Program-made: the position numbers and the translations under genes
Notes under the pieces: model-generated
Told to the model about the DNA's origin: nothing
Databases searched by the model: none
The model's input: the letters and a program-made list of their open reading frames with translations, nothing else
NCBI RefSeq assembly: GCF_026151205.1
Contig: NC_087072.1
Location: 69,501-133,500, forward strand
From: Bolinopsis microptera
Lineage: Eukaryota > Ctenophora > Tentaculata > Lobata > Bolinopsidae
Length of the DNA: 64,000 bases
Direction: 5' to 3'
In this document: one piece after another, positions 20,546 through 30,222 of the stretch
How the letters are laid out: the number at the start of each line of letters is the position of its first letter
How positions within the stretch are numbered: position 1 is the first letter of the stretch

Positions 20546-23500
20546 CTATTTCAATGATAATTCATTTGCATCAAAGTTGTAACTGCACCATAGTTGTCTG
20601 TCATATTTAGATTGTAGTTCTAACAAAGCTTTCTTAAGATTATTCTTGAATATACTGATAGGAGTGGAGAAGTCTATTTCACTCGTTGACTTACGGCAGT
20701 GATTCCAAATACTGGTTGATTGGTAGATGAATAGTGAGGACGGAGTGGGTGGGATGAAGTAGTTGTCTCGTCTTGGTGACCTGTTGAATAAAGAGAACAT
20801 TGAGACTGGTGATTGGAACTTATTAATTTTAAACATTTCCAGTAAACAGTGCAACTTATGAAGATTGTGGACAGTCAGGAAGTTATACTCGTTACAGATT
20901 GGTTTACTGTGTTCTAGTTCAAAGAAATCTTTGCCTAACATCTGCTTGATAACTTTACCGGTCTTATCCCTAGTGATAGGCCTTACTCTGGCACATGTTT
21001 TGAACTTATTGAAGTACGCATCATTATCACCAAAGAGAATTCTTATGCATTTCTTTTGTGTTTTAAATATGGCTTCTAGTTTATTATTTGATACACCTCC
21101 CCAAACAGATATTCCATAACATAGGTGTGATTCAAAAAGGGTGTGGTACAGGTCCTTATAGAGTGTTTTAGGTACACAGCGTCTGATTCCACATAGTCTA
21201 CCAATCTCACATTTCAATTTACGATTTAACGCTCTCAAGTGAGCATCCCAGTTCAGTTTTTGGTCAATAATGACTCCAAGAAACTTAGTTTCCTCTACCT
21301 TTTTAATTATTATATTATTCAGTGTCAGTTCTAATTCATTAGTGTTTGAATCTGGTTCATTTCTACAGTTCGGCTTAAAGTGGATATAACAACATTTCTT
21401 TGTGTTGATATGCAGCAAGTTACTCTTCATATATTGATGAACAAGTTTAAGAATTTTGTTAGCTTTGCAGTAAAGTGTTTTTATACATTTATCTACAACA
21501 AATATGTTGGTGTCATCGGCAAAAAGTATAAACTTACCTAGGTCTGATACTCTATATATTTCATTGATGTAGATAATGAAAAGCAAGGGACCTAATACTG
21601 ACCCCTGAGGCACACCAAATATTACAGACAGTTTTTCGGATTCTTCTCCAAGTACTGAAACATATTGCTGCCTATTAGAGAGGTAACTGGCTATTAATTT
21701 ATTTGCAGTCCCTCGAATTCCATAATCATTCAGTTTTTTAAGCAGTTTATCATGACAGATTGTATCAAAAGCTTTACTTAAATCAATGAAGATGCCTAGT
21801 ACATGATTTTTATCTCTTAGTGATTTTTCAATGTAGTCGACAGAGAAGTTAAGTGCATGGCTTGTCGAATGATTTTTTCTGAAGCCATATTGATTTTCAT
21901 ATAATAATCCTTGCGACTGGAAGAAACTGTAAAGCCTGGAGAATATAATTTTCTCAAGTATTTTACCAAATATCGCTAAGGTTGAGATAGGCCTGTAATT
22001 TTCAAGAAGCTCAGCATTTTCTTTCTTATATATTGGACTTATTTTACCTACTTTTAGGTCGTCTGGAAAAACTCCCTGTTGCATACATTCGTTATACAAT
22101 ACCGATAGTAGTGGACTAATTTTGCCTGATACTGCCTTTACTATATGTACTGGTATATCACTAGCCTTGCCATTCTTTAGTTCCGATATGATCTTAGCCA
22201 CCTCTTCAGGTGAGCAGTCATGTAGATATATATTAGCTGTATTCGATTTAGGTAAGAGGTCACAGAAACTTGGAAGCTGATTAATTTGTATTTCTCCTAG
22301 TTCTGTGTAGGCTGCATTAAGGTTAGATGCTAGGGATACAAAATACTTATTGAATTCATTCGCTATAACTCTGCGATTAGTTATCTTTTCATTGTCTATG
22401 GTAAATATAGGTCTGATCTCACGTTTCTGTTTGCCACGAATTTTATTTATAAGTTCCCAGGTTTTCTTGGAGTTTCCCTGAGTTTCAAGAAACTTGTCAG
22501 AATAATATTCAGATACAGCCATTTTACGAACCTTTTTTAGAGCCTTTCTATATTCTTTGTAGTCATCATAATGGTTTCTTTTATTACAGCAGATAGAACA
22601 CAGGCATGTGCCCCCTTTTGTGTCAGTTTCGCCTTGTTTACACTTAACTTTCCTGACTTTCGCCCAGTCATCATACAGTCCATGGCAGTGGTTTACTGAG
22701 GCTATAATCCCGCCAGTAATCCAGGGGTTGTTCTGGATAGTGCGCTTAGTGGTTTTGGGTACAGCTAGTTTGCAGGTTTCGTCAATGCTGTTTTTAAAGA
22801 TATCATGAAAGTTGGTAAAATCTATAATTGGTTCATTATCTAGTTTATTACCCAAGACTTCAGCAAATTTATCAGTGTTTGACTTACAATAGTCATAATA
22901 TTGAGTGTGCTTATGAGTATTTTTGGTCTTGCTAATTTCCCAGTCAGATATATTAAATATAGGGAGGTGGTGAGATATGTGATCAGTTATGACTCCAGAG
23001 GCAGTAACAGAGTCTAGGTCATTTGTAATGATGTTGTCGATGCATGAGGCATTACATCCAGGCTTTTCATGAGTTGCTAATGATATCAATGGGAAGAAGC
23101 CTCTACTGAATAGGACGTCTTCATACTGTGCAATAATGTTACTGTGTTTACCATGGAGATTAATGTTAAAATCACCTGCAATTTGTGTATGTTTTGGTGC
23201 TTTATCAAGGATTGACGACAATTCTTGGAGAGCTTGCTCAGCATTGCCACTTGGAGGGCGGTATATTACTCCTATAGAAGTAGAATTTCCTATACTTCCT
23301 ATGGTTACAAAGAGGGTTTCTAGATTTTCTGTTACTTGTGACAGGTTGTTATTTTTAACAGCATTAAAGGAGTTAAGGACATATAGAGCTACTCCTGAGC
23401 CTTTTACTTTCGAGTCAAAGGTATCTTGATAGAAGCTCTCATAGCCTGTGAGTTCGTACAAGTTTTTCAATTCAGGGCCAACATTTGTTTCAGCGAGACC

Positions 23501-23929
23501 AATTACAGAGAATTTGTTAGTAAATCTAGCTATTTCAATTGCCAGCGAGTCAAAGTTTGATTTGTTGCCATCAAGATTTTGAAATATTAGTGAGTTTTGC
23601 ACTTGTAATTCGTGAGCAAAGGTGTGGTTTATGCCTTTTACAGAATATGAGTCACAGCTTTCAAGTACCTCAGAGATTTTACGTGTAACATCATCTGCAT
23701 CAGTGTTATCATCATTGTCATCATTCAGAAGCTTGAATGGGTTATAACGGATTACTGCTAGGTGGAGACAATTATTGCAGTACAAGTCAACTTTTTGATT
23801 TTGTTTGTCACTGGTGTTATAGCATCTAGAGTGAATGGGACAGTTACAGTTGTAGCATTCAAATATAGATTGACCTAGATAGATACTTTTTAAACAGTGG
23901 GCACAGACCTCTTTTTTAAGAACATTCAT
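20546..23929 (-). CDS. LINE ORF2: zinc finger, AP-like endonuclease, reverse transcriptase (1127 aa)
   Basis: The protein copies element RNA into DNA at a nicked target. An N-terminal zinc-binding module (residues ~9-55, CAHC...CYNC...HSRC...CNNC) resembles a PHD or C1 finger. The endonuclease follows (~115-335): QNLDG, GLAETNVG, YRPPSGN, the catalytic AGDFNINL, CIDNIITND and TDHISHHLPIF. The reverse transcriptase (~600-860) shows NYRPISTLAIFGKILEK, NQYGFRKNHST, FIDLSKAFDTI, GVPQGSVLGPLLF and the metal-binding FADD box. The start is an ATG that overlaps the ORF1 stop as ATGA (23929-23926). All expected active-site residues are present and no frameshift is seen, so this looks functional. Confidence 0.92.
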   Translation of the reverse strand: MNVLKKEVCAHCLKSIYLGQSIFECYNCNCPIHSRCYNTSDKQNQKVDLYCNNCLHLAVIRYNPFKLLNDDNDDNTDADDVTRKISEVLESCDSYSVKGINHTFAHELQVQNSLIFQNLDGNKSNFDSLAIEIARFTNKFSVIGLAETNVGPELKNLYELTGYESFYQDTFDSKVKGSGVALYVLNSFNAVKNNNLSQVTENLETLFVTIGSIGNSTSIGVIYRPPSGNAEQALQELSSILDKAPKHTQIAGDFNINLHGKHSNIIAQYEDVLFSRGFFPLISLATHEKPGCNASCIDNIITNDLDSVTASGVITDHISHHLPIFNISDWEISKTKNTHKHTQYYDYCKSNTDKFAEVLGNKLDNEPIIDFTNFHDIFKNSIDETCKLAVPKTTKRTIQNNPWITGGIIASVNHCHGLYDDWAKVRKVKCKQGETDTKGGTCLCSICCNKRNHYDDYKEYRKALKKVRKMAVSEYYSDKFLETQGNSKKTWELINKIRGKQKREIRPIFTIDNEKITNRRVIANEFNKYFVSLASNLNAAYTELGEIQINQLPSFCDLLPKSNTANIYLHDCSPEEVAKIISELKNGKASDIPVHIVKAVSGKISPLLSVLYNECMQQGVFPDDLKVGKISPIYKKENAELLENYRPISTLAIFGKILEKIIFSRLYSFFQSQGLLYENQYGFRKNHSTSHALNFSVDYIEKSLRDKNHVLGIFIDLSKAFDTICHDKLLKKLNDYGIRGTANKLIASYLSNRQQYVSVLGEESEKLSVIFGVPQGSVLGPLLFIIYINEIYRVSDLGKFILFADDTNIFVVDKCIKTLYCKANKILKLVHQYMKSNLLHINTKKCCYIHFKPNCRNEPDSNTNELELTLNNIIIKKVEETKFLGVIIDQKLNWDAHLRALNRKLKCEIGRLCGIRRCVPKTLYKDLYHTLFESHLCYGISVWGGVSNNKLEAIFKTQKKCIRILFGDNDAYFNKFKTCARVRPITRDKTGKVIKQMLGKDFFELEHSKPICNEYNFLTVHNLHKLHCLLEMFKINKFQSPVSMFSLFNRSPRRDNYFIPPTPSSLFIYQSTSIWNHCRKSTSEIDFSTPISIFKNNLKKALLELQSKYDRQLWCSYNFDANELSLK

Positions 23930-25995
23930 ACTGGAGGCTGATAGCCTTCAACATGAGGCTGTCCTCCGGCGGCATGAGAATAAAGTGTTGAACCAACCTT
24001 ACCGTCCCTCCTACCCCTCTTCCTCCTATCAGTCCCTCCATGCATCCTAACAAGGACAGTATTACGGATTAAAGTAGCAAGTTTGGCCACTCCCTTCCAA
24101 TTAAGGTGCAGGTAATCCGTCCGGCCATATTTGTCAAACTCCCTGGACAAGGTTGGGCAAAGTAAGCCAGTGTTATTATCCAGGAAGTCATCAAAGCCAT
24201 CAACGAACTGGACACCAAAGTTTTTGGGAAGTAGCTCACGTCGAATAAGCTCTATAAAGTATAGAACTTTCCTATTTAAGTCAGTATTTCGAGTTGGTAA
24301 AAGTGGACAAAGAAATACTTGAGCAGTTGGATTGGCCTCTTGGATTTGCTCAATCTTGAATTCTAAAAGACTAAATATAGCAAAAATTTCACGTTGAGAT
24401 TTAACAGATGGTCTTCTAACATCATTAATACCACACATAATAACAACGTTCTTGTATCCACATGCAAGATATGGGTTAATGTCATCTATTGTCGGAGTCC
24501 AAACATTCCGACCAGGCAGCCATTTACCAAAGCTCCTCTTGTGATCCTCTCCAAATTTCATACCTGATCCGTTTGAATCAGAGAAGATACAAGTACTAGC
24601 ACGATTCTTTCCGTCTATTGATCTGAAAGTAAAACTATATCGTACTGCACCAGTGACTGACCCCTTCTGGATAGAGTGCTTGTAGTGAGCCTGACTCCTT
24701 CTGGTCATCCTGTAAACTGACCTGGGGGTACACTTGTGTGTGTGAACTGAGTTGTTCATTTCAGTGAAGAGGACTTCGCATTCACCTCCAATGGAAAGAG
24801 TCAATATGCTAGATTCTGGATGTATCACTGGTTCGTTGTCAGAATGTTCTGGCAGGTAACCCTCGCCTTCTTCGTAGCGGTTGATCAACACGCTATTCAT
24901 TACAGGATTTTCTTCTGCACAGAACTTCTCATTAATTTTCAGGATGAGCGCAGCCAGTTTCTCCGGTATTTCTGCATTTTTCTTGTTCTCATCCCTGGAT
25001 CCACTGTATTTGTATTTCTCTCCAAACGAACACACTGAGTGCCCATTCTCCTTGCTGAACTGAAGAGATTCGCAGTACTGGAGAAGATCTGATTCAGCAT
25101 CACTGTCTATGAATTCTTCCACTGTGTCTGCCACAGGTTTTTCTTCATTTTTAAAGATGGTCTTTGATAGAAGGTGCTTATCATTTAATGCAGAGCCAGA
25201 TGATGGCTTATCGTGAGGAATTGTAGTCTGTTGGGTAGACAGTTGGTCTAGAGACTGCTTGATATCCTTCAATTCAAGAGAAATGTGCGGTTCCTGCCGA
25301 GTATGTTCATCAAGCTGGTCAATGATATCATGTATCAGTTTCTCAGTGTCAAGCTTGGGAGCAGTAGATGAGACAAGACCTTTGGTGGAAAGATCAGTGA
25401 TTTGTTTCTGAAGGTCCTCAATAGCCGTTTTAACACCATTCACATCTTCACTTAGTTCTCCTTTACAGTGGTCTTCTATGCTTTTGACCCGGTTTTGATG
25501 GTCTTTCAAACCATGTTCATTGGTTAGCAGGTGTTGCAGGTGAAGGTCGAGGTTTTGGATCACCTGGATTGACTCTTTCATTTTATCAACATCAATTGTT
25601 GATAGTGATTTTGTCAAGGTTTCTATGTCTTTGAGGTTCTGACAGGCAGAGTGTACCTCATAATCACTATTGGACTGTTGTAGACTCAGGGTGTTCCGAC
25701 ATTTGTAGCAGAAGTTGTCGTGTGAGTTGGTTGGTACAGGTGCTACGTAGCAAAATGGACATAACCACTGTTCCAGCTTCAATATTGACGGCTTCGTGAT
25801 ACCCTTTAGTCCCAGACAATCTGCATGCCAGTTCTGTTTGCATCCTGTGCATACTAGCTTGAAGCTTCCAGTATTCGACTGGCTACATGGGCATCTATCA
25901 ACATTATGATGCTCTTTTTTAGTGTTTTGCCCTGTTCCTGTCACAGAGCCACGTCTATTTCCGGTAGATGGTGTTTTTATACCTGTACCTGACAT
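23926..25995 (-). CDS. LINE ORF1: PHD-like finger, coiled coil, AlkB-type 2OG-Fe(II) dioxygenase, SGNH esterase (689 aa)
   Basis: I chose the ATG at 25995, reading MSGTGIKTPS. The open frame runs upstream to 26058, but only with a GTG start and a hydrophobic stretch. A PHD-like finger comes first (~residues 33-83: CPC..C..C...H..C...LCPFC). A coiled coil occupies ~120-270. Then an AlkB domain (~310-460) has NRYEEGEGYLPEHSDNE with the HxD iron ligands, ILTLSIGG, the distal His in HYKHSI, and RYSFTFR with the two Arg that bind 2-oxoglutarate. Last is an SGNH hydrolase (~465-670) with SDSNG (nucleophile Ser), CGINDVR (oxyanion Asn) and DYLHLNW (Asp-x2-His). A basic RKRGRR patch lies near the end. 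PHD plus esterase is known in CR1-like ORF1; the added dioxygenase is unusual. Likely roles are RNA binding and repair or modification of element nucleic acid, which is inference. Confidence 0.88.
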   Translation of the reverse strand: MSGTGIKTPSTGNRRGSVTGTGQNTKKEHHNVDRCPCSQSNTGSFKLVCTGCKQNWHADCLGLKGITKPSILKLEQWLCPFCYVAPVPTNSHDNFCYKCRNTLSLQQSNSDYEVHSACQNLKDIETLTKSLSTIDVDKMKESIQVIQNLDLHLQHLLTNEHGLKDHQNRVKSIEDHCKGELSEDVNGVKTAIEDLQKQITDLSTKGLVSSTAPKLDTEKLIHDIIDQLDEHTRQEPHISLELKDIKQSLDQLSTQQTTIPHDKPSSGSALNDKHLLSKTIFKNEEKPVADTVEEFIDSDAESDLLQYCESLQFSKENGHSVCSFGEKYKYSGSRDENKKNAEIPEKLAALILKINEKFCAEENPVMNSVLINRYEEGEGYLPEHSDNEPVIHPESSILTLSIGGECEVLFTEMNNSVHTHKCTPRSVYRMTRRSQAHYKHSIQKGSVTGAVRYSFTFRSIDGKNRASTCIFSDSNGSGMKFGEDHKRSFGKWLPGRNVWTPTIDDINPYLACGYKNVVIMCGINDVRRPSVKSQREIFAIFSLLEFKIEQIQEANPTAQVFLCPLLPTRNTDLNRKVLYFIELIRRELLPKNFGVQFVDGFDDFLDNNTGLLCPTLSREFDKYGRTDYLHLNWKGVAKLATLIRNTVLVRMHGGTDRRKRGRRDGKVGSTLYSHAAGGQPHVEGYQPPV

Positions 25996-26155
25996 CACAC
26001 AGCCAAGCAACACACAGCTAATAAAGACAGCACAGCAAACAAACAACGAATTACTCACGGCTCCCCTTTGGGGGTACTAGTACATGCTATTCCTCAATAA
26101 ATGTATTTAATTGTAGTTGTGAAAATAGTTTAAAAGAAGTTATTTAATTTTGCTT

Positions 26156-26876
26156 GTTTTATAGACCACATTTAATTTATTAACTTATCATACTTAGTAT
26201 TTTTTTTGGTGACTGTATCACCCAGTTTTAACATTTGATAATTGTACAGTTTATTGACGACACATTGACTGAATGTTATTTTATATTCTAATTTATATTC
26301 TAGATATTTTATTTATTTTACAACAGACGACAACTTCCTGTTTTTTCTTCTATATTAGTTACTCATATCTCTTGTACAGACTTTTTTACAAGGACATTGA
26401 CAAATGATACTCACATTAGGCATTCATTATTGCATCTAAATTATTTCACTTGCATTAGGCTTAGAAATTTATTCTCTGGTCATCAGATTTCAAATGTTTA
26501 ATTAATTTGTAGTATGACAGTAAGGTATATAAGAAGTTATTTAATTTTGCTTGGGCTATTATATTGACTAGGTATTGAGGTTTAATGATGATATGGAATT
26601 TGAATTCTATATAAATTTACACTATGTGGTTGGGGCATTTTGCATAGTAAATATGGTTACTACTCATATATATCATATTATTTGATTGGTATTCGATTTC
26701 TGATTATTTCTCTAGGAATATGATTATTATATCTCAATTTGGCTTTAGGTAGGGTGCCCCGCTAAAAGAACTGGATTCTTCCAGGAAGCATCCCGTGCAC
26801 AGAGCTTGGTCTACATATATATTAAATTATTAACCATTCATTCTGTATGTGCACGAAAATTTATTTCAATCAAAAA
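26156..26876. repeat. Right arm of the ~722-bp long inverted repeat
   Basis: Reverse complement of 16744-17465. It sits exactly between the 5' end of the bicistronic LINE and the 3' region of the second LINE. A 23-bp segment from inside this arm (AAGAAGTTATTTAATTTTGC at 26531) also occurs immediately outside its inner edge, at 26134-26156. This is filler-like duplication at the LINE junction. Confidence 0.85.
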
Positions 26877-27201
26877 AAACTCCGGGTAAAATAAACGTAA
26901 TCCCTTTGTCAAACTTGCTATTTACAATAAGTTAATAAATTAATACGGTTGAAAATTATTTCATATTCAATAACAATGTAGCATCAATATAATTGATACA
27001 AATGAGGAGCATACATAGCAGTGAGAATTGCACATAACAGGAGGACTGGAGGTATGGAGCAATAATGATTGACAGTGCACCTTTCCACTGATGTTCCTAA
27101 TTTCCTGTAATAGCTTAATAGGCATGGAAATACCTTGATTGCAGGGGATAGATTGGATTCACTTATTCACTGAGATAACTTAACCGAAATAACATAACTG
27201 C
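26877..27201 (-). other. 3' UTR of the second LINE
   Basis: Non-coding DNA between the arm and the LINE stop. Its first part (AAAATAAACGTAATCCCTTT ... CTATTTACAAT) resembles plus-strand 18421-18462 just upstream of the LINE tail fragment at 18480. A further repeat therefore borders both LINE copies, in the same orientation although the LINEs are opposed. Confidence 0.4.
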
Positions 27202-30200
27202 CTAGATACATTGGCTAGTGTTGGGTGGGATCATGAATTTATCGTTAGAGTTATCCCCTTGGTAATTCTCATCAGTTAGCACCATATTCATAAGAGTTTC
27301 TTTGTATAACTTAGAAAATTTCTTAACGTCGTCACACTCTCTAAGGGACTTTGGTAATATGTTCCAGGCCTTAGTTCCTAGATAGTTAAACTCCTTGTGA
27401 GATCTTGATTTAGGAGTATAAAGATTGCAGTTTTCTGCCTCACGTGATCCACCAGAAATATACGAGAATTTCCCGATAAAATGCTTTGGACATGTTTCAT
27501 TGATTATACGGTACATATATGAGCTAAGATGAACCTGTCGTCTCAAATGGAGAGGAAGCCATCCCATATTTTTGTATACATTAACCGACCTCTCTCTGAT
27601 GTTTACATCTAGGGCTATTTTAGCAACCTTTTTGTACATGATATCTAACTCTCCTAGTCGTTTTTTATATGTTCTTGACCAGATGGTGTCTAAGTAGTCA
27701 AAATGTGGCAACATAAGTGCATTAGCAAACATCTTCCTGAACTTAAGAGGGAGAAGTTTTTTTGATCTATACATAGCACCAATTCTTTTGGATATCTTTT
27801 TCTTAATGTTATCAATATGTTCATTAAATGTCAATCTGCTGTCAACTATAAGTCCAAGGTACTTATGGGATTTAGTTTCACAGATTACCAAAGTAAGGTC
27901 ATCACAAATTTCAACAAGGATGGCATCAAGGTTAGGCTTAGAGTCAAGGATCATTAGTTTTGTTTTTTCATTATTCAGGGATAGTTTATTAGCCTGAAGC
28001 CATCTGATAACTAATTTCAACTCTTGTTTGATGTTACCATAGTTTCCTCTAGATATATTGTCAAAATATAATGCACCGTCATCAGCAAATAGATAAGGTT
28101 TAGAAAATAGGCATGCATTAGGCAGGTCATTGATAAAAATGCTGAATAGAATTGGTCCTAATATACTTCCTTGAGGCACTCCAGAGTTCAATGAATGTAA
28201 ACTGCTTATCCTACTCCCAACTCTAGTTTGCTGTAATCTATCTGTGAGGAAGCTCCTAAACCAGCTCAATGCAGTATCTTTTATTCCATAATGCTTCAGC
28301 TTTTGAATGAGAATATCATGGTTAACAGTATCAAATGCCTTTCTGATGTCCAGGAAGATAATTGCAGGATGCTTGGCGCTGTTCTTAGCAGTAAATATAC
28401 GATCAAACAGATCTAACATGAGATAAGTTGTAGAGTGATCTTTACGGAAACCATATTGATGCTCTGAAAGTATTCCCTTTTCATCAAGATATTGAGTCAG
28501 TTGGGAGTTCACACAAAATTCGATGCACTTTCCAAGAATCGGTAAAATTGAGATTGGTCGATAATTACTAGGATTCTCAGTATCACCATCCTTATGGATT
28601 GGGGTGACTTTTGCAACCTTGCAGCTGTTTGGCATGATGCCACTGGATAAACTCAAATTTACAAGATGTGTTAATGGAGCAATAAATGCAGGTAAAATTT
28701 GTCTAAACACTCTCAATGGTATATGATCATTAGTGGATTTGCTACAAGGGATACTTGCCACATAGTCTAAGATATTGGACTCAGTTATTTCAGTAAAGCT
28801 ATTCAAGCTGGTCTCGTTGTCAATCTGCTCATTTTGTAGATAAGATAGAAATTCATTTTCATTTTCCAGCTGCACTTCTGCTTGGATCTTTGGACCTATT
28901 TCAGCAAAATATTTATTGGTGGTTTCAGCATCAAGATTGTTATTGATATTGTTAGCTTTAACAGGCAGATTTGATGCTGTCTTTATCGTTTTCCATACAC
29001 CCTTTAGATCATTCATGGCACACTTGGCTTTCAGTTCTGTTGCTAAGTTAGTCTTCCTATTAATTCTAGACAAATAGGTTGAATAGTTTCTCTGCCGTTT
29101 ATATGCCATCCATAATGAGTCACATTTATTACAGTGTATAAGACCATTTGGATGTATACGTCTGTTCTTGTTGTGTGTTAAAAATTTACGGTAAAGTTTC
29201 CCTTTCAATTTCTTACTTTCTAAAAATTCTGGAGATGGCTTATGGATGTAATCACTATGGCACTTAATTTGTTTAATTGGACAGAAGTGATCATAGTAGT
29301 GATCAATATGTTCGTTTAAACCATCAACTGCATCATTCAGACTAGTTGAATCTATTATTGGTCTATAATCACAAGTTTCCAAAAATTCTTTAAGAGCAGT
29401 AACATTCATTTTGCTGTGATCTCTTCTTAGTAACTTCTTGAATTTTGAGGCCTTATGCACATTGAAATCGACAATGAACTTTACGACCTGATGATCTCCT
29501 ATACAATCATCAAGGACTTTGCAGTCAAGAAACTTGGAGTAAGTGTTTGTTATGACAACATCGATTGTGGTCTTTGTGATTCTGTTTCCTAGTTTAGCAA
29601 TGCGGGTAATATCCTGAACTACCTGTACCATTCCAAACATTTTCATTGTAATGTCTAATTTCTTATAGTTCATACTGCTGATGTTGTTTTGGTCTACATT
29701 TACATCACCCAGCCAAATAACATTCTTACTTCCTATACTCATCATGCAGTCTGTCATATAATCTAAAAATTTGTCAAGAGGACTAAACAACTCAGATCTG
29801 TAGAAACAGCAGATGAAAATATTGCAATCTGTAAGATGGATCCAAATAGCCTCGATTTGGTCATATTGCAAAACTAAGTTTAGTTGAATCATTTTAAACT
29901 TTATGTGCTCACTGATGAGAATGCCACATCCCCCATGACCATTGTCGTTAGGGCGGTCTTTGCGGATAAAAGTAAAATTCTTGGGTAGGTTTAGACTGGC
30001 TGAGTCAATATCCGACTTAAGATTTGTTTCATTCAGGCATAAAACATCTAATTTCTCTTTCCAGATTAGATCTTGGATTTCAAGACATTTTGGCATACCT
30101 GTTAGTCCTCCCTGCATGTTGCAATGTCCCACTGCAAGCTTTTTGGCATGGTATGAAACTGTGATTTTACTAATGCACGGGTTAATGCAAGAACTGCTGT

Positions 30201-30222
30201 GAGAGCATGAAAATTTTTCCAA
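27202..30222 (-). CDS. LINE ORF2 of a second family: endonuclease plus reverse transcriptase (~1006 codons)
   Basis: The endonuclease (~residues 28-270) shows VGHCNMQGG, LCLNETNLK, GHGGCGILIS, WLGDVNVDQNN, TTIDVVITNT and IGDHQVVKF. The reverse transcriptase (~520-760) shows NYRPISILPILGKC, HQYGFRKDHSTT, IFLDIRKAFDTVNHD, SGVPQGSILGPILF and the FADD box. A conserved C-terminal domain follows, with WLPLHLRRQ and KFSYISGGSR. The frame is open throughout. There is no in-frame ATG before the first endonuclease motif: the frame begins after a TAG, the first candidate is TTG at 30222, and the first ATG falls right after the motif's essential Asn. So the copy is probably 5'-truncated or uses a non-AUG or coupled start. 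No ORF1 is found upstream. Confidence 0.88.
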   Translation of the reverse strand: MEKFSCSHSSSCINPCISKITVSYHAKKLAVGHCNMQGGLTGMPKCLEIQDLIWKEKLDVLCLNETNLKSDIDSASLNLPKNFTFIRKDRPNDNGHGGCGILISEHIKFKMIQLNLVLQYDQIEAIWIHLTDCNIFICCFYRSELFSPLDKFLDYMTDCMMSIGSKNVIWLGDVNVDQNNISSMNYKKLDITMKMFGMVQVVQDITRIAKLGNRITKTTIDVVITNTYSKFLDCKVLDDCIGDHQVVKFIVDFNVHKASKFKKLLRRDHSKMNVTALKEFLETCDYRPIIDSTSLNDAVDGLNEHIDHYYDHFCPIKQIKCHSDYIHKPSPEFLESKKLKGKLYRKFLTHNKNRRIHPNGLIHCNKCDSLWMAYKRQRNYSTYLSRINRKTNLATELKAKCAMNDLKGVWKTIKTASNLPVKANNINNNLDAETTNKYFAEIGPKIQAEVQLENENEFLSYLQNEQIDNETSLNSFTEITESNILDYVASIPCSKSTNDHIPLRVFRQILPAFIAPLTHLVNLSLSSGIMPNSCKVAKVTPIHKDGDTENPSNYRPISILPILGKCIEFCVNSQLTQYLDEKGILSEHQYGFRKDHSTTYLMLDLFDRIFTAKNSAKHPAIIFLDIRKAFDTVNHDILIQKLKHYGIKDTALSWFRSFLTDRLQQTRVGSRISSLHSLNSGVPQGSILGPILFSIFINDLPNACLFSKPYLFADDGALYFDNISRGNYGNIKQELKLVIRWLQANKLSLNNEKTKLMILDSKPNLDAILVEICDDLTLVICETKSHKYLGLIVDSRLTFNEHIDNIKKKISKRIGAMYRSKKLLPLKFRKMFANALMLPHFDYLDTIWSRTYKKRLGELDIMYKKVAKIALDVNIRERSVNVYKNMGWLPLHLRRQVHLSSYMYRIINETCPKHFIGKFSYISGGSREAENCNLYTPKSRSHKEFNYLGTKAWNILPKSLRECDDVKKFSKLYKETLMNMVLTDENYQGDNSNDKFMIPPNTSQCI

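Larger units (their letters stand above)
19214..26155 (-). mobile_element. Bicistronic non-LTR retrotransposon with PHD/AlkB/SGNH ORF1
   Basis: Two long open frames lie in LINE order on the minus strand, ORF1 then ORF2, with no internal stop. ORF2 has an apurinic-type endonuclease and a reverse transcriptase. An ORF1 with PHD and esterase domains is established for some CR1-like elements, so a CR1-group or neighbouring clade is the best guess. The 5' limit is set by the inverted-repeat arm starting at 26156. The 3' limit is set by repeated AACTTTTGTTTTATT words next to a TA-flanked element at 19211. Both limits are inferred. Intact frames and catalytic motifs suggest a recently active copy. 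Confidence 0.7.

Noticed and set aside
25996-26058. Hydrophobic N-terminal extension of LINE ORF1
   Set aside because: It would begin at GTG. The first ATG at 25995 gives a protein with the normal domain layout, so the signal-peptide-like stretch is probably 5' UTR.
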